A stretch of 64,000 bases of DNA, taken from contig QEAR01000047.1 in the NCBI GenBank assembly GCA_006535965.1, positions 98,540-162,539 on the forward strand, written 5' to 3'. Within the stretch, counting starts at the first letter, position 1. Each line of letters begins with the position of its first letter. This DNA is from Spizellomyces sp. 'palustris'. Lineage: Eukaryota > Chytridiomycota > Chytridiomycetes > Spizellomycetales > Spizellomycetaceae. Position numbers and translations under genes: made by a program. Under the pieces are notes generated by a model that was not told where the DNA came from, ran no database searches, and saw only the letters and a list, made by a program, of their open reading frames with translations. Positions 13,843-23,507 of this stretch are shown here, piece by piece.

Positions 13843-15681
13843 TCATTGCACTCTAAGCCGTTCCAGTCGTTGTCGAATTTCCTCGTCGCTCATGAGCTCA
13901 CCACTTACAACTTCTCGCCGCGCCTGCATTTGTTCGCGAGCATTATATTCATCGTACCCCACTAGTAATCCTCCACTTGCACTTGAGGCCACTGCTACCA
14001 TGTGCATCGCACAGCGGCTGTCCAGATGATCATTGATCTTATCTACCAGTACTGCGCGAGCGCATATGGGACATGCTACAGTGTCTGAGCCTAAGGGTAA
14101 GGGGGAAGCAGGGCGAGACCGGGGTTGGTAAACTGGCGGGTGGACACCATACGGTATGGCGGAGCCATTATAGCTTCCTGGAAGCATGCTTTCACGCGGT
14201 AATGAGTTAGAAAGTGCAGGGTAACCAGTCGGAGCTGCTGGTACGATCTCACGCGGTAAAGAGGAATGATGCGGTACATGAAGGTAAGGGCTTCCTGGGG
14301 CCACCCCGTACGGGACAACTGTGGGGTACCCAGAGGGAACCGGCGCTTGATGGTATCGTCGACTTGGGGGATGATCACTCGATCTTACGGGAATGGAACT
14401 TTCGCGGCTGTGCGACCGAGGTGACCCTTCGTGCGACGACACACCTTCCCCAGAGGAGGCACGTTGATGTGCGGCATAACGTTTTGGAGGAGGTTGGGGG
14501 ATGTTTGCAGCTGTAGGTTCCGGGCTTGGGACAGGGGGTAGGGCATCATCCATGTTCAAGGAGGATGCGCCTGAGCTTCGGCGATGATTGACATTTGGTT
14601 CGAGGGTGTCGGAATGGTGCTGAGAGTCGTATGTTCGTAGTTCTTTAAGGAAATCCGTAACAATACGTGTTGTGACCGTGGCGCCTTCATACGCAGGAAG
14701 TTCTTGCCCAGGTGCGAGTGAGCCCTGCGCTGAGAAGAAGATCTTACTTTTAATTTCCGAAGAGGACAACCCCACATCCCTCATGGCGCTACTTACGTAT
14801 CTGATCACTGAGATATTTGCCAAAAGTCGCAAATATGGTGATCTAAAGGAAGGGATTCAAGCAGGTGAAACCAACATCCTGTTTCCATGGCCATAACCGT
14901 CGGTGCCCTACCTTGTTGGCAAACTCCATCCAGGAATCAAATTGGAGGTGCATAGCATCTTTAAAAGACGCGCGCTTAAACCCTTCATAGGCTGCTTCCT
15001 GCTCTGCAAGATCTCGGTCCACAGTAGTCAGTTCCAATTTGATCCCTTCGTGAGGTTTCTGCTTCTTTATTGCGTCCTTGAATTTTTCTTGAAGTTCCTT
15101 CAAGCGTTTGCGAAGGACGTAGAGGCTTTCTTCGCGTGATTTCATCTCCTTTAGGCGAGAACGATATAGTTCATAGCGCTCTGCATGAATTAAAATCATG
15201 TGTTCAAAATATCGTTACGCCATCGCAAGAAGAACAGCCGCCTGCGAACCTATCAGAGTATAGTGGAACTTTGCAAACTCCTCAAATAAAACTAGATACT
15301 TTTCCGTGATGTCCTGTTCAATGGAATATTAGATTCCCTCAGTATAAACGTATTTTTGATGCCACGTCTCACCGCAAAGTCTGTGTGCTCTGTTTTGCCC
15401 CACACAGCCATATACTTTGCAGCTTCAGCACGACAACAGGAAATGAGTGAGGGAGGTGGAAACAATACTATTAGCGAAATGGCACGTACCTTCAGCCTTC
15501 TCTTTAGCAAATTTGTGAAGCTCTTTCATTACATCCTGCAAGGTTTCGTTAACATTTGCAATTCTTGAGGTTGCCGGTCCAAAGAGCCAACCTTTTCTTC
15601 TGTTATCAATACATTCAGCTCTGGATGGTCATGCGCGTTCAACGATACCATAGACCGTCGTAATCCTTGGAATGTTGCCAT
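13843..15681 (-). CDS. BAR/Pil1-like protein with C-terminal Rad18-type zinc finger
   Basis: This is a multi-exon gene. The upstream exons encode a long charged helical region: NVNETLQDVMKELHKFAKEK, AEAAKYMAVWGKTEH, DITEKYLVLFEEFAKFHYTL, then RSRLKEMKSREESLYVLRKR and ELTTVDRDLAEQEAAYEGFK. The order and spacing resemble the eisosome Pil1/Lsp1 BAR domain, which bends plasma membrane, including a PAYEG element near its end. A low-complexity Ser/Pro region follows, with LPRE repeats. Near the C-terminus is CPICARAVLVDKINDHLDSR followed by Cys, a C2HC finger like the Rad18 ubiquitin-binding UBZ4 type, with one extra residue before the last Cys. The start at 15681 (MATFQGL) is uncertain, because the first exon needs a small intron to stay in frame with the helical part. 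The family could also be another fungal BAR adaptor; no enzyme motif is present. Confidence 0.6.
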
Positions 15682-15881
15682 TGTGATTTGTGCTAAATCG
15701 GAAGATTTCCAACAAAGCCGTTCAAGCGTTAAGTAGGGAGTGCCAGTCACACAAGGTCGTCATCACGCATGTGCCAAGCCTCAAAGGCTGCATACGTAAT
15801 CAGGGAGTTCTTGGCATGGGCCAATCAGCCGATCAAGATGGAAGGGTTTTTGGGCGAAGCGGCCCAAAGGCCAGCCAGTGA

Positions 15882-15888
15882 TATAAAA
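15882..15888 (+). promoter_or_regulatory. TATA box of the alpha/beta hydrolase gene
   Basis: TATAAAA lies 31-52 bases upstream of two in-frame ATGs (15919 and 15940). This position argues that translation starts there and not at the earlier in-frame ATGs at 15769 or 15838. Confidence 0.45.
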
Positions 15889-15918
15889 TCCATAGCGGAG
15901 CCCCCCCGGTTCTTTTTT

Positions 15919-17373
15919 ATGCCAAGAGTTCTGTCAGCGATGGACGTCAAATCGCTCACCTACCGAGCATGTCAACTGCTTATCCTCGTTATTGTTGGCA
16001 TTACACCGCTCGCCTATGTGTATGTGGCTGGTCTACTCTACTTTCTTTTAAATGGTATCCACGGACGTGACTTGGCATACCCCCATTATCCCTACGGGTG
16101 GAAGGGTATTGCCTTCAATATCTATACGACATGGATGCTAGTGGAGGCCCTCTGGTTGCCATACCACTTGTATACCTTCAACAGATTACGGTCTAGGCGC
16201 CAAACCGCACACGCTGCACGGGATGCCGATGAGCGACGGACCCTTTTGACAAAGTGTTTGAACGCGATCGGAGATGCCTCCAGCATAAGGAAGATGATTG
16301 AGGGCTGGTTTTTTGAGACTCCGATCGAGCAGATTCGCCGGGGCAACGTCGCTGAATGGACTGCCTGGGCATTTTTCGACAAGGAATACACCGAGCTCAC
16401 TGACCTAGAATTGGAGGAGGTAGATGAGATGGTAAAAGAAACCGAGCAGCGAATTCAGCACCGGCTTAAAGACGGGTACGACAAACGCGTCAAATGCATT
16501 CGATTGACAATCGATGAGATGCAAATGCTGCATCGACCCTTCATATATTACGTAGCCATTTCGATCATGCACGCTCTCGGACATGTTTTCTTACGGGTTC
16601 TGGGTTTTCGAGAAGCTTCAGTTAGGGCCAAGGGGAACACTACCGGTACTCGCCAGCGGTACTATTACCGTCCAGGATCTTCGTCTGCAAAAAAACTAGA
16701 AGATACTCGCCCTATTGTATTCATCCACGGGATTGGTATCGGATTCCTGCATTATATGCCGCTTGTGGCCCGTTTGCCGCGCGATGTTGATGTGTTCCTC
16801 CTCGATTGGCCGCATGTGTCAATGCGTCTTGCGGAGACCGTTCCTAGCATCGAAGATACCGTGTCAAGTCTCGCTACCATCTTGACGAGGCATAATCACA
16901 CTAAAGCCTGCTTTGTCGCTCATTCTCTCGGAACGGCTGCTGTGAGTTGGATGATCCACCATAAGCCCGATATGGTCGCCTCTACGGTATTTCTTGATCC
17001 AATTGTCTTCCTTCTGGTTCACCCAGCCATCGCTTACAATTTCGTGTACCGCGCACCGACGACGACCACTGAGCTCCTGATGCATTATTTCGTCTCTCGA
17101 GAACTCTATATTGCCCACTCGCTCGCCCGACACTTTATTTGGTCCGAAAATGTATTATTCAAGGAGGACCTCCCAATAAATGAAAAGCATCTCGTTCTCT
17201 TGTCAAGCAAGGATCAGATAGTCCCCTCGCAGGCAGTTAGGCAGTATCTTCAAGATTCCAAGGTCGACCTGTTATGGCTTGAGAACACCGCCCATGGGGC
17301 TCTAATGTTCAAACAAGATACGCTATCCGTACTTCAATGTAAAATTGAAGAAGCATGCGGTCTCCGAGCGTGA
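15919..17373 (+). CDS. Membrane-anchored alpha/beta hydrolase
   Basis: A single-exon gene for a serine hydrolase of the AB_hydrolase_1 fold, probably a lipase or esterase acting at a membrane. After the start comes a hydrophobic segment (QLLILVIVGITPLAYVYVAG), then a second hydrophobic stretch (NIYTTWMLVEALWLPYHLY). The catalytic domain begins at PIVFIHGIGIGFLHYMPLV, the HG oxyanion loop. The nucleophile elbow is FVAHSLGTAA (A-H-S-L-G in place of the usual G-x-S-x-G). The acid is probably Asp in LVLLSSKDQIVP and the base His in ENTAHGALMF. Homologues of this arrangement are common in fungi and mostly uncharacterised. The start at 15919 is chosen because of the TATA box at 15882; longer in-frame starts exist at 15769 and 15838. 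The substrate cannot be told from sequence. Confidence 0.82.
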   Translation: MPRVLSAMDVKSLTYRACQLLILVIVGITPLAYVYVAGLLYFLLNGIHGRDLAYPHYPYGWKGIAFNIYTTWMLVEALWLPYHLYTFNRLRSRRQTAHAARDADERRTLLTKCLNAIGDASSIRKMIEGWFFETPIEQIRRGNVAEWTAWAFFDKEYTELTDLELEEVDEMVKETEQRIQHRLKDGYDKRVKCIRLTIDEMQMLHRPFIYYVAISIMHALGHVFLRVLGFREASVRAKGNTTGTRQRYYYRPGSSSAKKLEDTRPIVFIHGIGIGFLHYMPLVARLPRDVDVFLLDWPHVSMRLAETVPSIEDTVSSLATILTRHNHTKACFVAHSLGTAAVSWMIHHKPDMVASTVFLDPIVFLLVHPAIAYNFVYRAPTTTTELLMHYFVSRELYIAHSLARHFIWSENVLFKEDLPINEKHLVLLSSKDQIVPSQAVRQYLQDSKVDLLWLENTAHGALMFKQDTLSVLQCKIEEACGLRA

Positions 17374-17934
17374 AGCGGACGTAGCCTCATTCAATCATAG
17401 GGTCATTTAGTGTACATCATAATTTTAGCTATATTTCACATACTTACAGTATTATTGATGGTATCAGCTCGCTCTCAGCGTGCGCAAACAGACTGACTGA
17501 CCGATCTGAGCAAAACCACGCCGCGAGTACCGTCTCGATACCCGCTTTGCACGGGTAATGAAAAAACGCAGAATGCATGGTAGTGGCCAGATTGGTGACA
17601 AACAGTTCGGAAGCCCCAACTAGGCTGCTAGCGTAATACGGCCGGGACGGATGTTCTTACCCGTATAACACGTACACGTTTGTGAGAGATTCTATGGTCG
17701 ATTGCATGATTTGGATACGATTTACACAGATGCCACGGACGTATTTTCCCATAATCTCAAGGACACAATTGGCCTATAGCCGCCTCCTTTCTGCTCATAT
17801 GGCCGCTTTGTCCTGCGTCGATGGGATCTATTGCTAAAGTTCGCGGAGAAAGCGATGCGCGCATTGCCATGCCAACAGGAGCCATCATCATGATTGTGTT
17901 GCGATACTCGCTTTGCTCCTGTCCAACCCATTAC
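17374..17934. other. Intergenic between hydrolase and CFT2
   Basis: About 560 bases between two genes on the + strand. It should contain the 3' end of the hydrolase transcript and the promoter of CFT2. Frames reading into CFT2 from 17821 are open, but the family start fits the ATG at 17935. No repeat, RNA gene or other coding sequence was recognised. Confidence 0.4.
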
Positions 17935-20900
17935 ATGAGCGCATACATCAAGTTCACCGCTCTTTCTGGCGCGCGTAACGAAGACCCATTATGCTATTTA
18001 CTGGAAATAGACGAAGCGAAGCTGCTTCTCGACTGCGGATGGACTGATGCTTTTGAGCCAGAAGACCTCAAGCAGCTCAAACGGTGAGTATTAGGGTGGC
18101 GACTGGCACTGATGGGATACCTGACGGGTTATGAGGACGTCTGACTTGGAAGAGATGTAACTAGATTGGTCCCAACACCGAGTGTGCTACCGAGGCGATA
18201 ATAAAATTTGATTCTACGAACTCTGCTTGTTACGAATAACTTTAATAAACTGTCCTTTCATTGTCCCCATTTTCTCTTGGATTTGGACTGTGCAGGATCG
18301 CGAAACAAGTTGATGCCGTATTAATCAGTCATGCAGATATTGAGCATCTCGGAGCTTACCCATACGCTGTGGGCAGTCTTGGACTGAACTGCCCTGCGTA
18401 CGCAACCGTTCCTGTTCACGATATGGGACAGATTTGCATGTATGATGCATACCAGTCCAAAAGCGATGTAGAGGATTTTTCCACTTTTACCTTGGATCAT
18501 GTGGACACGGCTTTTGAAAAGATGGTTCAATTGCGTTATTCACAGCCGTTCTCGCTGTCAGGTTTGTAGTTGCGCAGGCATTCTCTAAATGTAACATTCA
18601 TGATGATATTGCTGTTGATCAGGGAGGTGTAAAGGCATCACAATTACTGCATATGCTGCAGGGCATACTGTAGGAGGCACCCTTTGGAAGATCAAGAAGG
18701 ATACTGACGAAATCGTATATGCAGTTGATTATAATCACAAGAAAGACCGGTGGGTTCGCAGTAGTGTAGTTTGGCGCTGTCTAGAAGCAACCGCTGAACG
18801 TGCTTGGATAGCCATCTGAATGGCACCGTGCTCATGACCACCGAAGCCCTCGCAAGACCGTCAGTTTTGATTACGGATTCGTATAATGCGAACAGCGAAC
18901 AGCCACTCCGCAAAATCCGTGATGCCGCTCTTGTGGGTGCGTTTCTCCTGCTAGTGATACTTTGAAAGGGAAGGAAGTCTACGGGCTGACATTCCATTGC
19001 TCTATAGATACCATCACAGCGGCACTCAGCGCAGGGGCAAACGTTCTTATTCCAGTCGACTCTTCAACCCGAGTTTTGGAGCTAGCTTACCTTCTTGAAC
19101 AGCACTGGGCATTCAATCGTGTGCAGTATGCACTGATATTTTTAGCTCACCAGAGCTATCGCACTATGACACTAGCCAGAACGATGTTGGAATGGATGGG
19201 CGACGGTGTGGCACAGGCATTCTCACAGAGGCGTGAGGTTCCGTTCGACTTCAAGTAAGGTCATGGAACGCATCTTTGCCAAGAACTCATGTGCTCAAAT
19301 GGCCGCTATTTGAAAAGGTTTTTGCGAACATTGTACCGGATGAAGGACCTTGAGAAATTGAATGGACCAAAACTGGTCCTTGCCTCCCTCTCGAGCATGG
19401 ACACCGGATGGTCTAGTCAGCTCTTTCAAGAGTGGTGCGAAGACTCCAAAAATATCATCATATTACCTGATAGAGGACTACCTACCTCAATGACCCGACG
19501 GCTCTATGATGAGTGGAATGTAAACGCGCCACCAATACAATCTAATGGACTTCGTCCATCTGTTAATATTGAACTAGACCTCCCTATGACGGTCAGTTTG
19601 ATGCTTTCTTCTGTAGCTGAGAAGCCGCGTCTGTTTGTACGTCTTACTGGTCGTATAAATAGGTCAAGACCAAAATACCATTAGAAGGAGAAGAACTTGC
19701 GGAGTTTCTCGCCCGCGAACAGCAGCGTCGTGAATACGAACTGGAGAGTCTTGCAAAGCAACGCTCGTTGATAGAAGAAGATGAAAGCGACATGAGTGAA
19801 GATGAAGGAGAGGTGGCTGAGGTTGCCAACATTCTTGCTACCGGCTTCGATATATATGTGAAGGATCAAACGCGATCAGGTGGCTTCTTTAAACAGTCGC
19901 AGTCCTATCGCATGTTTCCGACATATGAACCGAGGAAGAAGGTAGATGATTATGGTGAACAGATTGACCCCGCTGTATACATGCGGGGAGAGTATCAATA
20001 TGCCTTGCAGCAGGCAGCTGAGGAGGAGGAGGTGAGAAGCACTGTTATCCGATCCGCGCAGCTTGTAGAATAATTCGAAGCAGTCAGCACAGGGGCCTAC
20101 ATCAATGGACCTGGATAAGATTCGACCTGAGGAGGATAAAATACCCTCGAAATACATAACACGCGAGACAAATTTGACGATTCAATGTAAGGTCATGTAT
20201 ATTGACTTCGAAGGACGTTCAGATGGCCGATCCGTCAAAAATATCTTGCCACAAGTGGCACCACGCAAGTTGGTAAGTTGTTAAATCTTGAATGATCGGC
20301 GTAGTCTTCCGAACAAGTAATATGAAAAAATATGATCCTAGATTCTGATACACGGATCCGAAGAAGCTACCGAGGATCTCGCCGGGTATTGCGCCGAGAC
20401 CGAGTCGATGACTACCGAAGTCTACACGCCGCATGTTAACGAATGTATAAATGTTTCAGCGGCGACCAATATTTATCAGGTGAGATGATTTGACATTCCC
20501 TTTGCAGGCATAAAGCTAATATCACTTGTTTTAGGTTAAATTGACGGATTCGCTCGTGAGCTCCTTAAAGGTTGCCGCGGTACGTGAAACGTCTACTGAG
20601 ATACTATGAAGAAAATATTCATTCATGCATTCATGTGTACTACATAGATCGCCGACTACGAATTAGCGTATGTAAGCGGTATAATTCGCTTCCCGCAAGA
20701 CGAAACCCCGAGCCTGATGTCTGATCAACCGTCCGGAGACATCACAACGCCCAGTGGAACTGCAGCAAGCACTGTTGTACCCATTCTTGATTTTGTCCCT
20801 GTGGAAGATCAGAGAGTACATCGCCCTGTCATTGTGGGGGATCTAAAACTTTCAGAATTTCGTCGGCTGCTTCAGGCGGAAGGGTTTGGAACCGAATTTG

Positions 20901-21037
20901 TATCAGGCGTGCTAGTCGTAAATGGCAAAATTGTTGTAAAACGAACAACTGCAGGACAGCTGACAATGGAGGGGCAAGTGGGAAGCGACTTTTACCGGAT
21001 CAGATCATTATTGTATAATATGCTGGCAATATTATAG
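17935..21037 (+). CDS. CFT2: Cft2/CPSF100, mRNA 3'-end cleavage factor subunit
   Basis: This is a subunit of the nuclear cleavage and polyadenylation factor and the catalytically inactive partner of the CPSF73 nuclease. The first exon opens with [20 protein letters not shown], the family N-terminus, which fixes the start. The metallo-beta-lactamase domain follows with [38 protein letters not shown] and an [13 protein letters not shown] block. The zinc-binding HxHxDH box is replaced by SHADIEH, as expected of CPSF100. The beta-CASP region gives [20 protein letters not shown] and later [10 protein letters not shown]. The C-terminal part includes [16 protein letters not shown] near the stop. Introns interrupt at about 18084-18295, 18562-18624, 18750-18806, 18935-19008, 19255-19317 and several sites after 19.6 kb. 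It converges on the thioesterase gene. Confidence 0.93.
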
Positions 21038-21348
21038 TGTGTGTTAGACGCTCTTCGCTTGTGCTGAGGAGTTCGAAAGCTCTATTCCTGATCAGTATAC
21101 CGCGTACGAAATTCGGCTAGTTTCTCGTAAACAAAATCAAAACACAAAATATTACACCTCCAACCTTCCCATCTAACAATTTATATTGGTCCTACAACAA
21201 GCACACCAAAGGCACGGATCCCTTCAGCGCACTTGAACTTCAACAGTCAATCACAGGAAGCTGATGCTACAATCTATAAGTGAAATTCAAACCGCACGCG
21301 AGGTGCGAGTAGTCGCGTCTACTACAGGTTCAGTGTTTGCTTTCATCG
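21038..21348. other. Convergent intergenic region, 3' ends of CFT2 and thioesterase
   Basis: About 310 bases between two stop codons facing each other. The sequence is AT-rich in its middle part and would hold both polyadenylation sites. No coding or structured element is evident. Confidence 0.4.
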
Positions 21349-22346
21349 TTAAGGCAAAAGCTCTTTCAAAAACTCTGCGACATCCTTGACTTCCTCATTG
21401 GAACTTGAATGACCCATCCCACGATATGTTTTAAATTCAACCTTTCTATCCAGCTCTTTGATTTTATCGCATGTCATCTTTCCCCACTGGTAGGCCACCA
21501 CTTCATCCGCATCTCCATGACACATCAACATAGGGGTGCCCTTGTTTGTTGAATTCACAAGCTAAGAAAATAATTCGCATTAGGACTGCTGTCACATCAT
21601 CATTCCGCTCCCGATACTAGTCAGTACCTTGTCAACATTGGTCGTCAATGGTAAGTATCCACTCAAACAGGTAAATCCTGCAAGTTTAATATTGCTGGTC
21701 AGACTGTAGACGATCGATACTGCCGCTCCTTGAGAAAATCCGCCAAGGACAATCCTGTCTGCAGAGATTCCTGATCGTATCTCGTCGTTGATAAGTTCCG
21801 TGACTGCGAATGCACAGACTCATTAGTACTTATAGTACACTTGAACCCTAAACTACTTCGTACTTTTCGATACTGAATCCATTACCCCCGCCTCATCCTC
21901 TCGGCCACCCGGTCCCAGATGATGGATGTCGTACCTGTGTTCATCGCTTGTAAGCGTCTCGCTAACTAAAAAGTTTGACCTGAGCTTACCATGCCGGCAT
22001 GGCCATACCGAAATTGATGGATACTGGCTTCTGAGGAGCATGAGGGAGCACCCACTTAACGTGCGGAAGTAATGGTTGGAGCATCTTTGCAACAGGTGCC
22101 CTAATGATACAAGATTCATCTGTTGCCCGCCAGTGACTCTTCCTGCGTGTAGGGTCTATCCTTACCATCCATTCCCGCTGTCGCCCAATCCGTGCAAGAA
22201 AAAGACCTACAGCCAAAATGGAATAGAAAGTCAGTGGTGCGTGGAAGCCACAAAAACTTTTATAGGCCAAATGAGGGACCTACGGTTGCAGTATGCTTTG
22301 ACTTGGCAGGCACTACAAGATACTTTAGGGCAGCAGCAGTACTCAT
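21349..22346 (-). CDS. Acyl-protein thioesterase (phospholipase/carboxylesterase family)
   Basis: This is a cytosolic serine hydrolase that removes palmitate from proteins and can act as a lysophospholipase, like yeast Apt1 and human LYPLA1/2. The first exon encodes MSTAAALKYLVVPAKSKHTA. The second starts in the oxyanion-loop motif VFFLHGLGDSGNGW. The next gives PHVKWVLPHAPQKPVSINFG, then the nucleophile elbow RIVLGGFSQGAA. The last exon has the acid in MLMCHGDADEVV and the base in YRGMGHSSS. All three catalytic residues are therefore present. At least five short exons are needed, and the spliced length (about 220 residues) matches the family. Its ATG is only 59 bases from the ATG of the divergent neighbour at 22406. 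Confidence 0.92.
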
Positions 22347-22405
22347 CTTGTCAGATTGGGGTGATGAAAAGTGTAATGTAGAACGTGTTAAATCTCACAG
22401 CCGAA

Positions 22406-23236
22406 ATGGTTAGTCGCGCGTCATTCAGCGGGATGAGTCACCCGGACGACGTTAAAGACCATCTTAATCCTGGCCAGAGAGCAACGCACATGATGAATCC
22501 ACAGCCTAAAAATAACCCTCAGTTCGCATCTTCAAAGAAATCATGTCATAGAGAACCGCCTACACCTAGCCCTACAAAAGTAGAAGATCTCTTCATCAGC
22601 CTAAGAACTGCTTGGCAACGATCGGTGGGGCATCGGTTGCCTTCTGTCGACAAGCTGTCTCAGCTACAAAGCCAAGCATCTTCGAGGTTACTGCAAACAG
22701 GAGATGCTGCCAGCAAGGCTGTCCGTAATGCCATTTCAAAATCATCGGACATACGCGGTGTCGCGAGCGAAACGGCCAAAAACCTAGCGAAAAGTACTGC
22801 AGCGACCCTCACAGGCACGATCAAGTTTGCAGCAAACCGAGCTTCGAATGCCATGTCTGATGTGGCATCAAGTGCGAAAAAGTCCGCGGCTGAACAATCT
22901 GAAAAAGTGCTCAACGCATCTTCGTGGACAGCCAACGCGGCTGGCAGCAAAGTCGCCCAAAGCGCGCAATCGGCTGGTGAACGATTACAATTGAGTACAC
23001 TAAGGGCTGCCCGGCGAACGAAAGCATATCTGTATGAAAGATTGCCCTCCCTGACATCCAGGGCTTCAACCGGCGGACGCAAATTAAGAAATTGGGTTCT
23101 GATTATCGGATTCGGTGGATTATTTGCATATGGGTTAGGAACCGCAATCCCACATGCTGTATCACGGTACTACATTGAAAAGTCTCGTCATGAACTGGAA
23201 GCACGACAGCTGAACTCCCAAAGGGATGCGGAATAA
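22406..23236 (+). CDS. Alanine/serine-rich LEA-like protein with C-terminal membrane segment
   Basis: No named family was recognised. The single exon encodes about 276 residues. The N-terminal 50 are polar and Pro-rich. Residues about 80-200 are Ala/Ser/Lys-rich with a loose 11-residue periodicity, for example ASSAKKSAAEQSEKVLNASS, resembling amphipathic LEA or apolipoprotein-type helices that fold on membranes. Near the C-terminus a single hydrophobic span (WVLIIGFGGLFAYGLGTAIP) is followed by a charged tail, a tail-anchored topology. The ATG at 22406 is the first in the frame. A role at a membrane surface, such as a lipid droplet, ER or mitochondrial outer membrane, is inference only. Confidence 0.6.
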   Translation: MVSRASFSGMSHPDDVKDHLNPGQRATHMMNPQPKNNPQFASSKKSCHREPPTPSPTKVEDLFISLRTAWQRSVGHRLPSVDKLSQLQSQASSRLLQTGDAASKAVRNAISKSSDIRGVASETAKNLAKSTAATLTGTIKFAANRASNAMSDVASSAKKSAAEQSEKVLNASSWTANAAGSKVAQSAQSAGERLQLSTLRAARRTKAYLYERLPSLTSRASTGGRKLRNWVLIIGFGGLFAYGLGTAIPHAVSRYYIEKSRHELEARQLNSQRDAE

Positions 23237-23507
23237 GTAACTGCCCTGAAGCTCATCAATCCCTTAAATTGTATTCCACATATCTTCAGAAATGCATCAA
23301 CTTTGCATATCTCAGCATCCTTTCCTAGTTATATCTTGTCAATGTGTCCATTCTCCCAACGTCCATCTTCATAACGAATATAGCCTTTCAACGGGTCAAG
23401 TTATGATAAAAAATCCCTTCACCAAACAGATTTAACAAAGCGTGGGAGAAACTACTAAATGGGTGCAGCGAAACTAAGGCGGCTTAGCACATTTCTCTTC
23501 GATCTCG

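Noticed and set aside
15769-15918. Upstream in-frame ATGs of the alpha/beta hydrolase
   Set aside because: They lie before a TATA box at 15882 and the extra residues show no conserved feature. Not excluded if the box is not used.
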